From Thermohalobaculum sp039180675 (GTDB taxonomy: Bacteria; Pseudomonadota; Alphaproteobacteria; Rhodobacterales; Rhodobacteraceae): a stretch of 64,000 nt of DNA. Below, one piece after another: positions 53,635-62,448 of this stretch. The DNA lies in assembly GCA_039180675.1 (NCBI GenBank), contig JBCDDC010000003.1, positions 62,001 to 126,000 of the forward strand, in the 5' to 3' direction. The position numbers and the translations under genes were made by a program. Position 1 is the stretch's first letter. Each line of letters begins with the position of its first letter. Under the pieces are notes generated by a model. The model saw only the letters and a program-made list of their open reading frames with translations. It made no database searches and was not told the DNA's origin.

Positions 53635-54438
53635 ATGACGGGTCTGATGCAGGGTAAGCGCGGCCTGATCATGGGCGTCGCCAACAATCACTCCATCGCC
53701 TGGGGGTGTGCGCAGGCGCTGGCCGGGCAGGGTGCGGAACTCGCCTTCACCTATCAGGGCCATGCCTTCCGGAAACGGGTGCTGCCACTGGCCGAAAGCC
53801 TCGGGTCCAGCATCGTGATGGACGCCGATGTCCAGAATTCCGAGAGCCTGGACCGGGTCTTTGAGCGGCTGGAGGCGGAGTGGGGCGGTCTGGACTTCCT
53901 GGTCCATGCCATCGCGTATTCGGACAAGGCGCAATTGACCGGCCGCTTTGCTGACACAACGCGCGAGAACTTCCTGAATTCACTGGATATCTCCTGCTAC
54001 TCCTTCGTCGATGTCTCGCGCCGTGCCGCGGCGATGATGCAGAATGGCGGCGCGATGGTGACGATGAGCTATCTGGGCGCGCAGCGGGTCATGCCGAACT
54101 ACAACGTCATGGGTGTGGCGAAGGCGGCGCTCGAGGCATCGGTGCGGTATCTTGCCAATGATCTGGGGCCGCAGGGGATCCGGGTGAACGCGCTATCGCC
54201 GGGGCCGATGCGCACCTTGGCCGGGTCTGCGGTCGGTGGCGCGCGCCGGGTCTTCAAGTCGGCCGAGGAGAACGCACCGCTCAGGCGCAACGCCACGCTC
54301 GAGGAGGTCGGGGGCGCCGCGGTCTATCTGCTGTCGGATCTGGGCGGGGCGACGACTGGGGAGGTGCTGTTCGTCGACAGCGGTTACCACGCGACCGGGA
54401 TGGCGCAGTTGGACAACATCACCTCGGTGCCGTCGTAA
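53635..54438 (+). CDS. fabI: Enoyl-ACP reductase (NADH)
   Basis: 267 residues. Typical are GVANNHSIAWGCAQALAGQG for NADH and the catalytic YNVMGVAK, with a first Tyr in MSYLGAQR. It reduces the enoyl-ACP in each elongation round. Its 3' end overlaps the opposite-strand gene by 20 bp. Confidence 0.96.
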   Translation: MTGLMQGKRGLIMGVANNHSIAWGCAQALAGQGAELAFTYQGHAFRKRVLPLAESLGSSIVMDADVQNSESLDRVFERLEAEWGGLDFLVHAIAYSDKAQLTGRFADTTRENFLNSLDISCYSFVDVSRRAAAMMQNGGAMVTMSYLGAQRVMPNYNVMGVAKAALEASVRYLANDLGPQGIRVNALSPGPMRTLAGSAVGGARRVFKSAEENAPLRRNATLEEVGGAAVYLLSDLGGATTGEVLFVDSGYHATGMAQLDNITSVPS

Positions 54439-55069
54439 AGCGATCCTCCGGTCGCAGGCGGACGAAGGGGCGGTAGCCTGCCTCGAAGATCTTGATGACA
54501 GGTGCGGGGGTGAGGACTTCGACGTCCTCGCTTCCGGGCGCTATACAGGGGCCGTAACCGCCGGTGTCCTGCCAGGCCAGAACCGCGCCCTCCCACAACA
54601 GGCCAAGTCTGCCGCCTACGCGCAGGATCACGCCGTCCGGCAGGTGGCGGATGCTCGCGGCCTGAGGCGGGTGCTCGCCCTTGAGGACCGGGACCCGCGC
54701 GTCATGGAGCGCCCGGTCCATCGCCTTTGCATCGTTTGCGCCCAGCCCGGCCCTGGACCAGAGCGATTTGAAGAATTTATAGTCCTGGTTGCGGCATTCC
54801 CCGCACGGGCGATGCCCTGCGGCAAACGCCGTCGCCTCATCCCAGAAGAACAATGCGGTGTAGACGGTGGGGCTGCCGGGCGGCGGCATTGGCAGCCGCT
54901 TGCGCCCGCGGAACTCGGTCACGCAGCAGACCCAGTTGCGGTGACGCCAGCGTGCCCGGCCGAGGGTGTTATCCGGCTGATGGAGGCAGCCACGATTGCC
55001 CATCAGCGCGCCGCGCCACGGGGCTTGGGCGATCTGGCCATCGGGGAGAACGCGGTTCTGCAGGGGCAT
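54419..55069 (-). CDS. Conserved hypothetical protein with CGECR motif
   Basis: 216 residues, no signal or membrane span. AAGHRPCGECRNQDYKFFKS around residue 85 suggests a metal- or nucleic-acid-binding site similar to short Cys motifs in Ada-like proteins; GRARWRHRNWVCC precedes it. The start is uncertain. I do not recognise a named family. Confidence 0.6.
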   Translation of the reverse strand: MPLQNRVLPDGQIAQAPWRGALMGNRGCLHQPDNTLGRARWRHRNWVCCVTEFRGRKRLPMPPPGSPTVYTALFFWDEATAFAAGHRPCGECRNQDYKFFKSLWSRAGLGANDAKAMDRALHDARVPVLKGEHPPQAASIRHLPDGVILRVGGRLGLLWEGAVLAWQDTGGYGPCIAPGSEDVEVLTPAPVIKIFEAGYRPFVRLRPEDRFTTAPR

Positions 55070-55186
55070 TTCGGGAACATGCAGCGATCTGCCCAGTTCG
55101 CAAAGCCATTTCCGCGCCCGGGGAATGGACGCCTCTTCACGGCTTCCTTATGATCAGGGTCCGTTTTCACTCAACCCGGGGTGCGC

Positions 55187-55303
55187 ATGACAGGATCTTG
55201 GACCGGTTGGCTCGCGTGGATCGTGCTGGTTGCCGTCGTCTCGGTTGCATCCTGTCAGGCATGGCGGGGGCCAGTCGATCAGCCGGTGAGTGCCCAGCAA
55301 TGA
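55187..55303 (+). CDS. Tiny putative lipoprotein
   Basis: 38 residues: a hydrophobic stretch (WLAWIVLVAVVSVAS) ends at a Cys, as in a lipobox (VASC), with a short polar tail. The stop overlaps the start of the XpaC-like gene as ATGA, which supports translation. Function unknown. Confidence 0.55.
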   Translation: MTGSWTGWLAWIVLVAVVSVASCQAWRGPVDQPVSAQQ

Positions 55304-56172
55304 GCGCGAAGAAGTTCGGTGGCGATTTCAGCCCGGGCGGCGCCAGGCAGGCACCGAAGTTCCGCAATCAGAAAGCTGCGCGCGTCGATATCCGCGCGCT
55401 TGCCATGTTTGTGCTGCCGACGCCGATCCTGCTCGGTGCAATCGGCGAGTTGGGGAGCAATGCGGTCGGCTCGATCCTGCTGCTTGCGGATTACGCGATT
55501 CTTCTCATCGCGGCCTGGCTGCTGCGCCAGGGGCAGGTGGCTGAGGCCGCCTATGACGCGCGCCAGATCGCCCGCCCCCCTGCGTTCCCGCGAAAGATCT
55601 TCGCCGCGGGTCTCACCGGGATCGGTGTTTTCGGGGCGGTGTTCCTGAGCGCGGGGTTTGGCGGCCTGATCCAGGCAATCGCGCTCGGCGTGCTGGCGAC
55701 GGGCGCCCATCTCGCGGCCTTCGGTCTCGATCCGATGAAATCCAAGGGTGTTGATGGCAAGGCGACCCCCGATCGCGTGGTCGAGGCGATCGATCAGGCC
55801 GAAGCCCGGATCGCCGAGGTGACGCGTCTGGCGGCCGGGATCCGCGACCGCGAGATCAATGACCGCGTCGCCGGGCTGATGGCGCAGGTCCGTGAGATGG
55901 TGAAGCTGGTGGAGGAAGACCCGCGCGACCTGAGCCGGGCGCGGCGATACTTCACCGTCTATCTCAAGGGCGCCGAGGAGGCGACGCGGAAGTTCGCAGA
56001 CAACCATGAGCGGTTGGAGGACCCCGCACTCCGCGACACCTATGTCAGCCTGCTGGCCGAACTGGAGGCAAGCTTTGGGAGAGGGCGGGAGATGCTGCTC
56101 CGCGATGACCGGGCAGATCTGGAAGTGGAAATCGAGGTCCTGCGCGAACGCCTGGACCAGGAGGGCGCCTGA
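55300..56172 (+). CDS. XpaC-like (5-bromo-4-chloroindolyl phosphate hydrolysis family) protein
   Basis: 290 residues from ATG 55300. Two hydrophobic pairs near residues 33-75 and 98-142 are followed by a cytosolic helical part (VVEAIDQAEARIAEVTRLA, REMVKLVEEDPRDLSRARRYF, YLKGAEEATRKF). This arrangement is that of XpaC, commonly found together with TelA, as here. Its role is unclear, possibly envelope stress. Confidence 0.82.
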   Translation: MSAKKFGGDFSPGGARQAPKFRNQKAARVDIRALAMFVLPTPILLGAIGELGSNAVGSILLLADYAILLIAAWLLRQGQVAEAAYDARQIARPPAFPRKIFAAGLTGIGVFGAVFLSAGFGGLIQAIALGVLATGAHLAAFGLDPMKSKGVDGKATPDRVVEAIDQAEARIAEVTRLAAGIRDREINDRVAGLMAQVREMVKLVEEDPRDLSRARRYFTVYLKGAEEATRKFADNHERLEDPALRDTYVSLLAELEASFGRGREMLLRDDRADLEVEIEVLRERLDQEGA

Positions 56173-56195
56173 GCGCCGGATCAGAGGAGAGTGTG

Positions 56196-57368
56196 ATGTC
56201 TGATGTTCAGCAAAAAGCCGTGGAGGTCGCGCAGCAGGCCGAGGCGGAACTCATACCCCTGCCAGAGCCCAAGGGCGAATTGGTGCCGGTCACGGCGGAC
56301 ACAGGCCTTGCGGACCCGGAGATCGCCGAGCGGATGGGGGAGATCGACATGTCGTCGACCCAGTCGATCATCAAGTTCGGCTCGGGCGCGCAGCATCGCC
56401 TGACCGAATTGTCGGATGAGATGCTCAATGGCGTGCGCAACAAGGATGTCGGCCCGGCAGGCGAGTCGCTCCGCCAGATGGTGACGGCGATCCGGGGCTT
56501 CGATGCCTCGGAGCTTGACCCGAGCGCCAAGCAAAGCTGGTGGGACAAGCTGCTGGGACGTGCCGCGCCAATCGCGGAGTTCGTCGCGAGCTATGAGGGC
56601 GTGCAGGGCCAGATCGATTCCATCACCGACAATCTGCTCGACCATGAGACGGTGTTGCTCAAGGACGTGAAGTTCCTCGACCGGCTCTATGCCGAGACGC
56701 TGAATTTCTACGATGAGATCGGGCTCTATATCGGCGCGGGCGAGGCCAAGCTGGATGAGCTGGACAACCGCACGATCCCCGCGAAGGAGGCCGAGGTTGC
56801 GAATGCCTCGGAGGAGGACGGCGTCATGCGGGCGCAGGAGCTTCGCGACATGCGCGCCGCGCGCGACGAGTTGGAGCGCCGGGTCCACGACATGAAGCTG
56901 ACACGGACGGTGACGATGCAGTCACTGCCCTCGATCCGGCTGGTGCAGGAGAACGACAAGAGCCTGATCAACAAGATCAACTCGGTCCTCACCAACACAG
57001 TGCCGCTCTGGAAGAACCAGCTCGCCCAGGGCATCGCGATCTTCCACTCGAAGGAAGCGGCGGGTGACATCAAGGCCGCAACGGATCTCACCAACGACCT
57101 GCTCAAGTCGAATGCCGAGACGCTGAACCAGGCCAATCGCGAGGTCCGCACGCAGATGGAGAGGGGGATCTTCGATATCGAGGCGGTGAAGGCGGCGAAC
57201 GCCAAGCTGATCGACACGATCAACGAGAGCCTCGAGATCGCAGCCGAGGGCAAGCGCCAGCGCGAAGCGGCCGAGGGCGAGATGCAGAAGATGGAGCAGG
57301 AACTCAAGGCGACGCTCGCCGCCGCCCAGGCGCCGGCGAGGGCCGAGCCGGAGCAGCCGCAGGCCTAG
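56196..57368 (+). CDS. telA: Toxic anion resistance protein TelA family
   Basis: 390 residues, mostly alpha-helical. Typical segments are DEMLNGVRNKDVGPAGESL, WWDKLLG, ERRVHDMKLTRTVTMQSLP and VPLWKNQLAQGIAI. TelA proteins are linked to tellurite and antibiotic tolerance and appear with XpaC. AGGAG precedes the ATG at 56196; a GTG at 56193 is the alternative. It converges with the SRAP gene with a 4-bp overlap. Confidence 0.93.
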   Translation: MSDVQQKAVEVAQQAEAELIPLPEPKGELVPVTADTGLADPEIAERMGEIDMSSTQSIIKFGSGAQHRLTELSDEMLNGVRNKDVGPAGESLRQMVTAIRGFDASELDPSAKQSWWDKLLGRAAPIAEFVASYEGVQGQIDSITDNLLDHETVLLKDVKFLDRLYAETLNFYDEIGLYIGAGEAKLDELDNRTIPAKEAEVANASEEDGVMRAQELRDMRAARDELERRVHDMKLTRTVTMQSLPSIRLVQENDKSLINKINSVLTNTVPLWKNQLAQGIAIFHSKEAAGDIKAATDLTNDLLKSNAETLNQANREVRTQMERGIFDIEAVKAANAKLIDTINESLEIAAEGKRQREAAEGEMQKMEQELKATLAAAQAPARAEPEQPQA

Positions 57369-58036
57369 AACAGCCCGGCCCGGTCGATCAGGCCGGGCCC
57401 TTCATTGCGGACATTTCCGACTTCCGGGCCGACCTCCCAGACATCGATCCGCTCATCCTCGGGCGCGCGCATCAGTTCGGTCGAGCGCGTGCCGCTCAAC
57501 CAATCGTCCCATTCGCTGTCTTCCAGGATGACCGGCGTTCGGGGGTGCAGATGCTTAGTGGCGGCGCCCGCTGCCGCCGTCAGGATCGTGGTGGTGAGAA
57601 GCGGTGCGCCGCCAGCCCGCGTTTCGGCCCAAAGCCCTGCCATGCAGAAGCCTGGGCGGTTGCGGTGCGTGGTCACGAACCAGGGTGTCTTCGCGCCCTT
57701 GGTCCCGGACCATTCATAGTATCCGATGGCAGGGATCAGGCACCTGCCCGAGCGCCCCTTGCCGGCCCATGCGTCGCGGAAGAAGGGTTTGTTGGCTGCT
57801 TCCTCCGACCGGGCGTTGAAGGTTGTCGCCTTCATCATCTCCAGCGGTTTTGACCACCATTGCGGGATCAGGCCCCAGCGTGCCATGGCCGATTTGCGGT
57901 CCTCCCGGACGATCAGGATTTGCGTGGTCGGCGCGATGTTCCATCTCGGCTCAAACTCATCGAGGTCGTCGATGAGCGTCAGCCATTCGCCCATGCTTTC
58001 AGGGTCGATTTTTCCCAAGGCGAATCGTCCACACAT
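57365..58036 (-). CDS. SOS response-associated peptidase (SRAP/YedK family)
   Basis: 223 residues starting MCGRFALGK; Cys2 forms the protein-DNA crosslink at abasic sites. The other catalytic residues are seen in FNARSEEA (Asn), GYYEWSG (Glu) and KHLHPRTPVIL (His). It shields abasic sites in single-stranded DNA. A GCCCGGCC / GGCCGGGC hairpin (57373-57398) in its 3' end could also end the telA transcript. Confidence 0.94.
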   Translation of the reverse strand: MCGRFALGKIDPESMGEWLTLIDDLDEFEPRWNIAPTTQILIVREDRKSAMARWGLIPQWWSKPLEMMKATTFNARSEEAANKPFFRDAWAGKGRSGRCLIPAIGYYEWSGTKGAKTPWFVTTHRNRPGFCMAGLWAETRAGGAPLLTTTILTAAAGAATKHLHPRTPVILEDSEWDDWLSGTRSTELMRAPEDERIDVWEVGPEVGNVRNEGPGLIDRAGLF

Positions 58037-58129
58037 CGCAGAGCCCTTGTTTCATTGGCCGGGAAGGGGGGTTCCCTCTCGCCCGAAAGATGGCCACACT
58101 TCGGCGAGACTTGCATCAGGGAATCTCAA

Positions 58130-58987
58130 ATGCGCGCGCTTCGTAAAGCAGTTCTTTCCATTGCCATGACCGGTCTGTTGGCCGGGTGCAGCACGAGCCT
58201 GCCGCCGGAATACTGGCAGGCTTTCGAGGCGAGCCTCCAGCTTGAGGGAAAACTGCGCACGGACAGGCAGCCTGCGGATGCGCCCTTTACCCATGCCGAT
58301 CTCACGGATCACTTCGGCAAGACCGCCTTTGGCATCGATCCTGAGTTCGTGGACCGCATGGATGAAGAACAGCTTCTGACCATCGATGTCGTGCGCAAAT
58401 GGGTCCAGCCGATCAACTACGTCGCCTATGGTACGATCCCCCAGAACGACCGGTCCGTCATGCAGCAGCTTTTCGTGCGGCTGCGCGCGGCCTCCGGAAT
58501 TCCGATCGAGGAGGATCGTGACGGCAGCTGGAACATGGGGATCTACTTCTTCGACCGGGAACAGCGCTCGACATTCCTGAATTATCTGCGGAGCGAGGCC
58601 GATCCGGGGCTCTACGAGCTTTTCGTCGGGCTCTTCAGCGATGATTACATCTGTTCCGGCACGCTTTTGCGGCGGACGGCAGCCGATGGTGAGCTGACTG
58701 GGGAGATCGACCACGTGTTCATCTTCATCCGGGCCGAGCTGCCCTCGGCGATGCGGCATTCCTGCATCGAGGAGGAGATCAGCCAGGCGATGGGCCTGAT
58801 CCGCGATGACGACGATGTGCGGCCCTCGCTCTTTAACGAAGACGAGGAGTTCGCCTTTCTCACCGAGCATGATGAGTATCTGCTGAGGATCCTCTACGAC
58901 CCGCGGCTGACCCCCGGGCTTCCGCGTAACGAAGCGATCCCGATTGTCGCGGCGATCGCTCAGGAACTTCTGCCGGGGCCCAGCTAA
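58130..58987 (+). CDS. DUF2927 family lipoprotein
   Basis: 285 residues from ATG 58130. Signal peptide with lipobox GLLAGC. The body (VRKWVQPINYVAYG, then ICSGTLLRR and SCIEEEISQAMGLIRDDD) fits the DUF2927 family, of unknown role and common in this bacterial group. It converges with fmt with a 4-bp overlap. Confidence 0.85.
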   Translation: MRALRKAVLSIAMTGLLAGCSTSLPPEYWQAFEASLQLEGKLRTDRQPADAPFTHADLTDHFGKTAFGIDPEFVDRMDEEQLLTIDVVRKWVQPINYVAYGTIPQNDRSVMQQLFVRLRAASGIPIEEDRDGSWNMGIYFFDREQRSTFLNYLRSEADPGLYELFVGLFSDDYICSGTLLRRTAADGELTGEIDHVFIFIRAELPSAMRHSCIEEEISQAMGLIRDDDDVRPSLFNEDEEFAFLTEHDEYLLRILYDPRLTPGLPRNEAIPIVAAIAQELLPGPS

Positions 58988-59889
58988 CCGATCTGGTCGC
59001 CGGGCAAGAGCGGGCGGCCCTGGAGGAAGGCGGATGCATCGACAGCGCTTTTCCCTGCGCGCTGCAGTTTCGTTATCCTGACCGCGCCGGTTTCGCAGGC
59101 AATCAGCAGGTGATCGTCAAGAACTTCTCCGGCTGGCCCCTCGCCGTCTTCGGGCAGCGCCATCAGGATCTTGCACCGTTCCCCGCCGATTTCCGTCCAC
59201 GCCCCGGGGAAGGGTGACAACCCGCGAATATGGGCGGAAACTTCGGCGGCGGGGCGCTCCCAGTCGATCCGCGCCTCGCTCTTCTCGATTTTGCTCGCGT
59301 AGGTCACGCCGGTCTCCGGCTGTGCGATGGGCTCACATTCGCTCAGTTTCAGCAGCGTCTCGACGATCAGTCGTGCGCTCATCTCCGCCAGCCGGTCGTG
59401 GAGGGTCTGGGCGGTTTCATCGGGCTCTATCCGGGTCACTGACCGCGCTAGAACCGGGCCGGTGTCGAGGCTAGCCTCCATCTGCATGACGCAGACGCCG
59501 GTTTCCCGGTCGCCTGCCATGATCGCCCGCTGGATCGGGGCCGCTCCCCGCCATCTCGGCAGAAGCGAGGCGTGGAGGTTCAGGCACCCGCCTTTCGGTG
59601 TATCGAGTGCCGGCTGAGGCAGGATCTGGCCATAGGCGACGACAATCGCGAGATCCGCGCGCGCATCTTCCAGCAGCCTGATCGCGGCGTCGTCGAACCG
59701 CTCCGGCGTGCTGACCGGCAGGCCAAGCGCGTCGGCGCGGTCATGAACGGGGGACCGGCGCACCTGTTTTCCCCGTCCCGCAGGGCGCGGCGGTTGGGTG
59801 AAAACATGGGCGATCTCATGGCCCGCGCCCGCAAGCGCGCTCAGCACGGGGACGGCGAAGTCCGGAGTGCCCATGAAGACCAGCCTCAT
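58984..59889 (-). CDS. fmt: Methionyl-tRNA formyltransferase
   Basis: 301 residues. MRLVFMGTPDFAVPVL starts the formyl-transfer domain; the catalytic Asn-His-Asp motif sits in NLHASLLPRWRGAAP and further on, and the C-terminal domain binds tRNA. It formylates initiator Met-tRNA and sits with two deformylase-type genes, overlapping the nearer one by 4 bp. Confidence 0.97.
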   Translation of the reverse strand: MRLVFMGTPDFAVPVLSALAGAGHEIAHVFTQPPRPAGRGKQVRRSPVHDRADALGLPVSTPERFDDAAIRLLEDARADLAIVVAYGQILPQPALDTPKGGCLNLHASLLPRWRGAAPIQRAIMAGDRETGVCVMQMEASLDTGPVLARSVTRIEPDETAQTLHDRLAEMSARLIVETLLKLSECEPIAQPETGVTYASKIEKSEARIDWERPAAEVSAHIRGLSPFPGAWTEIGGERCKILMALPEDGEGPAGEVLDDHLLIACETGAVRITKLQRAGKSAVDASAFLQGRPLLPGDQIG

Positions 59890-60395
59890 GCGCGCCGCTT
59901 CCGCTTCTTCATCTCAGCGCGTCGCTTGTTGAGGAGCCGCTGCCGCTTCAGCGGACTCAATCGGTCGATGAACAGAAGCCCGTCCAAGTGGTCGATCTGA
60001 TGCTGAACCGAGGTGGCCCAGAGGTCCTTGAACTCCGTCTCGACCTCCTGTCCCGTCTCGTCGAGATAGGCGACCCGGACCGGCGCGGGGCGTAGGATCT
60101 CGGCGCTCAATCCCGGCAGGTTGGGGCTCGCCTCTTGCCAGGGGCGCATGGTGTCGGAGGCCCAGGTCACCCGCGGGTTTGCCAGCCTGACGGGTTCGCG
60201 CTCCTCGCCGCAATCGACCACGGCGAGCCGCAGCCCGATGCCGAGTTGCGGTGCGGCGAGGCCCACACCCGGCATCGCGTACATCGCCTCCAGCATCTCG
60301 TCCCAGATGGCGAGGATCTCGCCGTCGATCCGATCGACCGGCTGCGCGACTGCCTTGAGCCGCGGGTCGGGCCACATGACGAAGGGCCGGGGCAT
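59886..60395 (-). CDS. Degenerate peptide deformylase-like protein
   Basis: 169 residues from the ATG at 60395 (an upstream ATG at 60407 would overlap the small-protein gene). It has the fold signature MPGVGLAAPQLGIG, but the metal Cys of EGCLS is lost (EASPNLPG) and HExxH reads HQIDH, without the catalytic Glu. It is probably not an active deformylase. It lies between fmt and the intact def. Confidence 0.85.
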   Translation of the reverse strand: MPRPFVMWPDPRLKAVAQPVDRIDGEILAIWDEMLEAMYAMPGVGLAAPQLGIGLRLAVVDCGEEREPVRLANPRVTWASDTMRPWQEASPNLPGLSAEILRPAPVRVAYLDETGQEVETEFKDLWATSVQHQIDHLDGLLFIDRLSPLKRQRLLNKRRAEMKKRKRRA

Positions 60396-60396
60396 G

Positions 60397-60555
60397 TCAG
60401 CTCTCACTGCCCGAGAAGTATTCGACCAGCATTCTGAGCCCGTTCGTCAAAGTCTCGCCAAGGGTGTCGCCGCTGTCTGGCACCGCGAGGCCGACCAGCA
60501 CGATTGCCATGAAGAAGAAGAAAAACATGATCAGAAGCATGATCACGACACGCAT
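60397..60555 (-). CDS. Small single-span membrane protein in the def-fmt block
   Basis: 52 residues: one N-terminal span (MLLIMFFFFFMAIVLVG) and a short polar tail. GGGAGGA lies 5-10 bp before the ATG. It falls 12 bp after def and 1 bp before the degenerate deformylase, in one apparent operon. Family not recognised. Confidence 0.65.
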   Translation of the reverse strand: MRVVIMLLIMFFFFFMAIVLVGLAVPDSGDTLGETLTNGLRMLVEYFSGSES

Positions 60556-60567
60556 CTTCGTCCTCCC

Positions 60568-61104
60568 TCAGGCGAATTGCTTGGTTTTCTTCAGTTTTTT
60601 CATCTTTTGCGTGATCATCGAGCGGCGCATCGAGCTCAGGTAGTCGATGAAGAGCTTGCCGTTGAGGTGGTCGATCTCATGCTGGACGCAGGTAGACCAG
60701 ATGCCCGAGAACTCCTGCTCCTCCTCGGCGCCGTCGCGGTTGAGGAATTTCACCTTCACGCGCTCTGGCCGGGTCACTTCGGCGTAGATATCTGGGATCG
60801 AGAGGCAGCCTTCCTCGTAGTTCAGCATCTCCTCGGATGACCAGGTGATTTCCGGGTTGGCGAGGCAGATGGGTCTCGGTTCCGGCTCTGGCTGACCCTC
60901 TTCCGCCTCGCGGGGCGCGCAATCCATCACGATCACCCGCTTGGTCACACCGATCTGCGGCGCGGCGAGGCCGATCCCCGGAGCGTCATACATCGTCTCG
61001 AGCATGTCATCCATCAGCCCGATGATAGCCCCATCGACCGAGGTCACGGGGTCGCAAACCTTTTTCAGGCGTGGGTCTGGGTGAATGAGGATCGGCCTGC
61101 GCAT
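60568..61104 (-). CDS. def: Peptide deformylase
   Basis: 178 residues with all three motifs: GIGLAAPQIG, EGCLSIPD and HEIDHLNGKLF. It removes the formyl group from new proteins. First gene of the def / small protein / degenerate def / fmt set. Confidence 0.97.
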   Translation of the reverse strand: MRRPILIHPDPRLKKVCDPVTSVDGAIIGLMDDMLETMYDAPGIGLAAPQIGVTKRVIVMDCAPREAEEGQPEPEPRPICLANPEITWSSEEMLNYEEGCLSIPDIYAEVTRPERVKVKFLNRDGAEEEQEFSGIWSTCVQHEIDHLNGKLFIDYLSSMRRSMITQKMKKLKKTKQFA

Positions 61105-61149
61105 CGCCGCGACTTAGGCGATGGCCAGAGAAGGGTCAAGGCAGAGAGA

Positions 61150-61227
61150 TCAGCCTGCCCAGCCTGCCATTGCCTGGACCGACGCCAAGAGCACGATGAT
61201 GGAGAGAACAGGTGCGATGACACTCAT
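61150..61227 (-). CDS. Possible 25-residue hydrophobic peptide
   Basis: 25 residues, hydrophobic (VIAPVLSIIVLLASVQAMAG). AGGA lies about 8 bp before the ATG. It is in the 213-bp gap between two minus-strand genes. It may be real or chance. An imperfect TAACGT...ACGTTA repeat lies near 61243-61265. Confidence 0.3.
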   Translation of the reverse strand: MSVIAPVLSIIVLLASVQAMAGWAG

Positions 61228-61317
61228 GCCGCGAATCCTACTTAACGTTACGTAAGGTACGTTAGCACAAGAGCCTTGCCGACCGTGTGGTATTTCTCAC
61301 AGGCAGTTTTGAAATTC

Positions 61318-62448
61318 TCATAGCTGCCCGGATTGTTGAAGGGCGTATGCGTAGCCAATGGCGGCGGCGATCGCGATGCCAGCGATGATGGCCAGTGCGA
61401 TTTTCCAGGCGGAGTAAGGCCGCTCGCCCGACACCGCCCCGGTGCGTCCGTTGATCACGACCCGGAAGGGCTTGTTCTTCCAGCGGTAAGCGGCGAGCCA
61501 GATCGGCAGCAGCACGTGTTTGAACGTCACCTCGTCATAGCGGGTCGCCATGCGGGTGATCCGCTGCTCGTCCCCGCCGATGTCGAACCGGACGTCGCGG
61601 CGCAGGATCGCCTCCATGGTATGTTCCGCGCGGCCGAAGCCGGCCTTGAGTGACACCGACGGCGCCTCGGCCCTGAAGCCGGCGAGGAACTGTGGGCGAT
61701 AGGGTTCGATCGCGGCGAGATCCCAGCTCTGCCCGCCGGCCTCGACCCGATCGGCCTGCTCGAGGAGGGTGTCGGATGCAGGCACCAGCACATCGTCGAA
61801 GAACCGTCTGACCTGGCCGCTGACCGGGGTCCATCGGATACGGCGCTCCTGATAGGTCTGCCTCTGCGGTTTGCCGTCGACCATAACCGTGCGGGTGCGC
61901 GTCACGTAGTAGGCGTCGCCCCGCGCGCCGCTGTACCGGGCCGAGCCTTTGGCGTCGTATGTGTAGTGCGGCACATAGACCCCCGCGACCGGTCTGCCGC
62001 TTTCGGCATATTTCTTAAGGCCGTTCGGCGCGAACCAGAGCCTGCCCAGCCAGTCGGTTAGTTTCTGTTTCGCTTCACGCTCCTCGAGTGCGAAGGGCAG
62101 GACACCCTGGGGCTTTGGGTGTTGCAGCGAATGGCTCGCTTCCTTTGCCAAGGGTGTCGCGCAGAACGGGCATTCCTGTGCGAGGGTCTTTTCGTCCAGC
62201 GTCACCTCGGCACCGCAGGAGGGGCAGGGGAGCGTCTCAACCTCGACCACGTCGCGGGGCGCGAGCATGTTGGCGATCGCCTTCTCATAGTCGAGTTCGC
62301 GGATCGCCTCGCCACCCCAGGGACCGGTCTCGAGAGGCGGGATTTCATTTTCCGCCCCGCAGGCCGGGCAGGTCAGGGTCTGCGAGCCCGGTGAGAAGCT
62401 CAACTGCGCACCGCAATTCGAGCAAGGCAGTTCCGGTTGCGCGGTCAT
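61318..62448 (-). CDS. Zinc-ribbon membrane protein (YdjG-like)
   Basis: 376 residues from the ATG at 62448. Two zinc ribbons at the N terminus (CSNCG/CPACG and CPSCG/CPFC), a central soluble part (GVYVPHYTYDAKGSARYSG, LLPIWLAAYRWKNKPFRVVINGRTG) and a C-terminal membrane span. Related proteins in other bacteria sit beside SPFH proteins and, in Bacillus, PspA. It overlaps the related upstream gene by 4 bp. Confidence 0.75.
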   Translation of the reverse strand: MTAQPELPCSNCGAQLSFSPGSQTLTCPACGAENEIPPLETGPWGGEAIRELDYEKAIANMLAPRDVVEVETLPCPSCGAEVTLDEKTLAQECPFCATPLAKEASHSLQHPKPQGVLPFALEEREAKQKLTDWLGRLWFAPNGLKKYAESGRPVAGVYVPHYTYDAKGSARYSGARGDAYYVTRTRTVMVDGKPQRQTYQERRIRWTPVSGQVRRFFDDVLVPASDTLLEQADRVEAGGQSWDLAAIEPYRPQFLAGFRAEAPSVSLKAGFGRAEHTMEAILRRDVRFDIGGDEQRITRMATRYDEVTFKHVLLPIWLAAYRWKNKPFRVVINGRTGAVSGERPYSAWKIALAIIAGIAIAAAIGYAYALQQSGQL

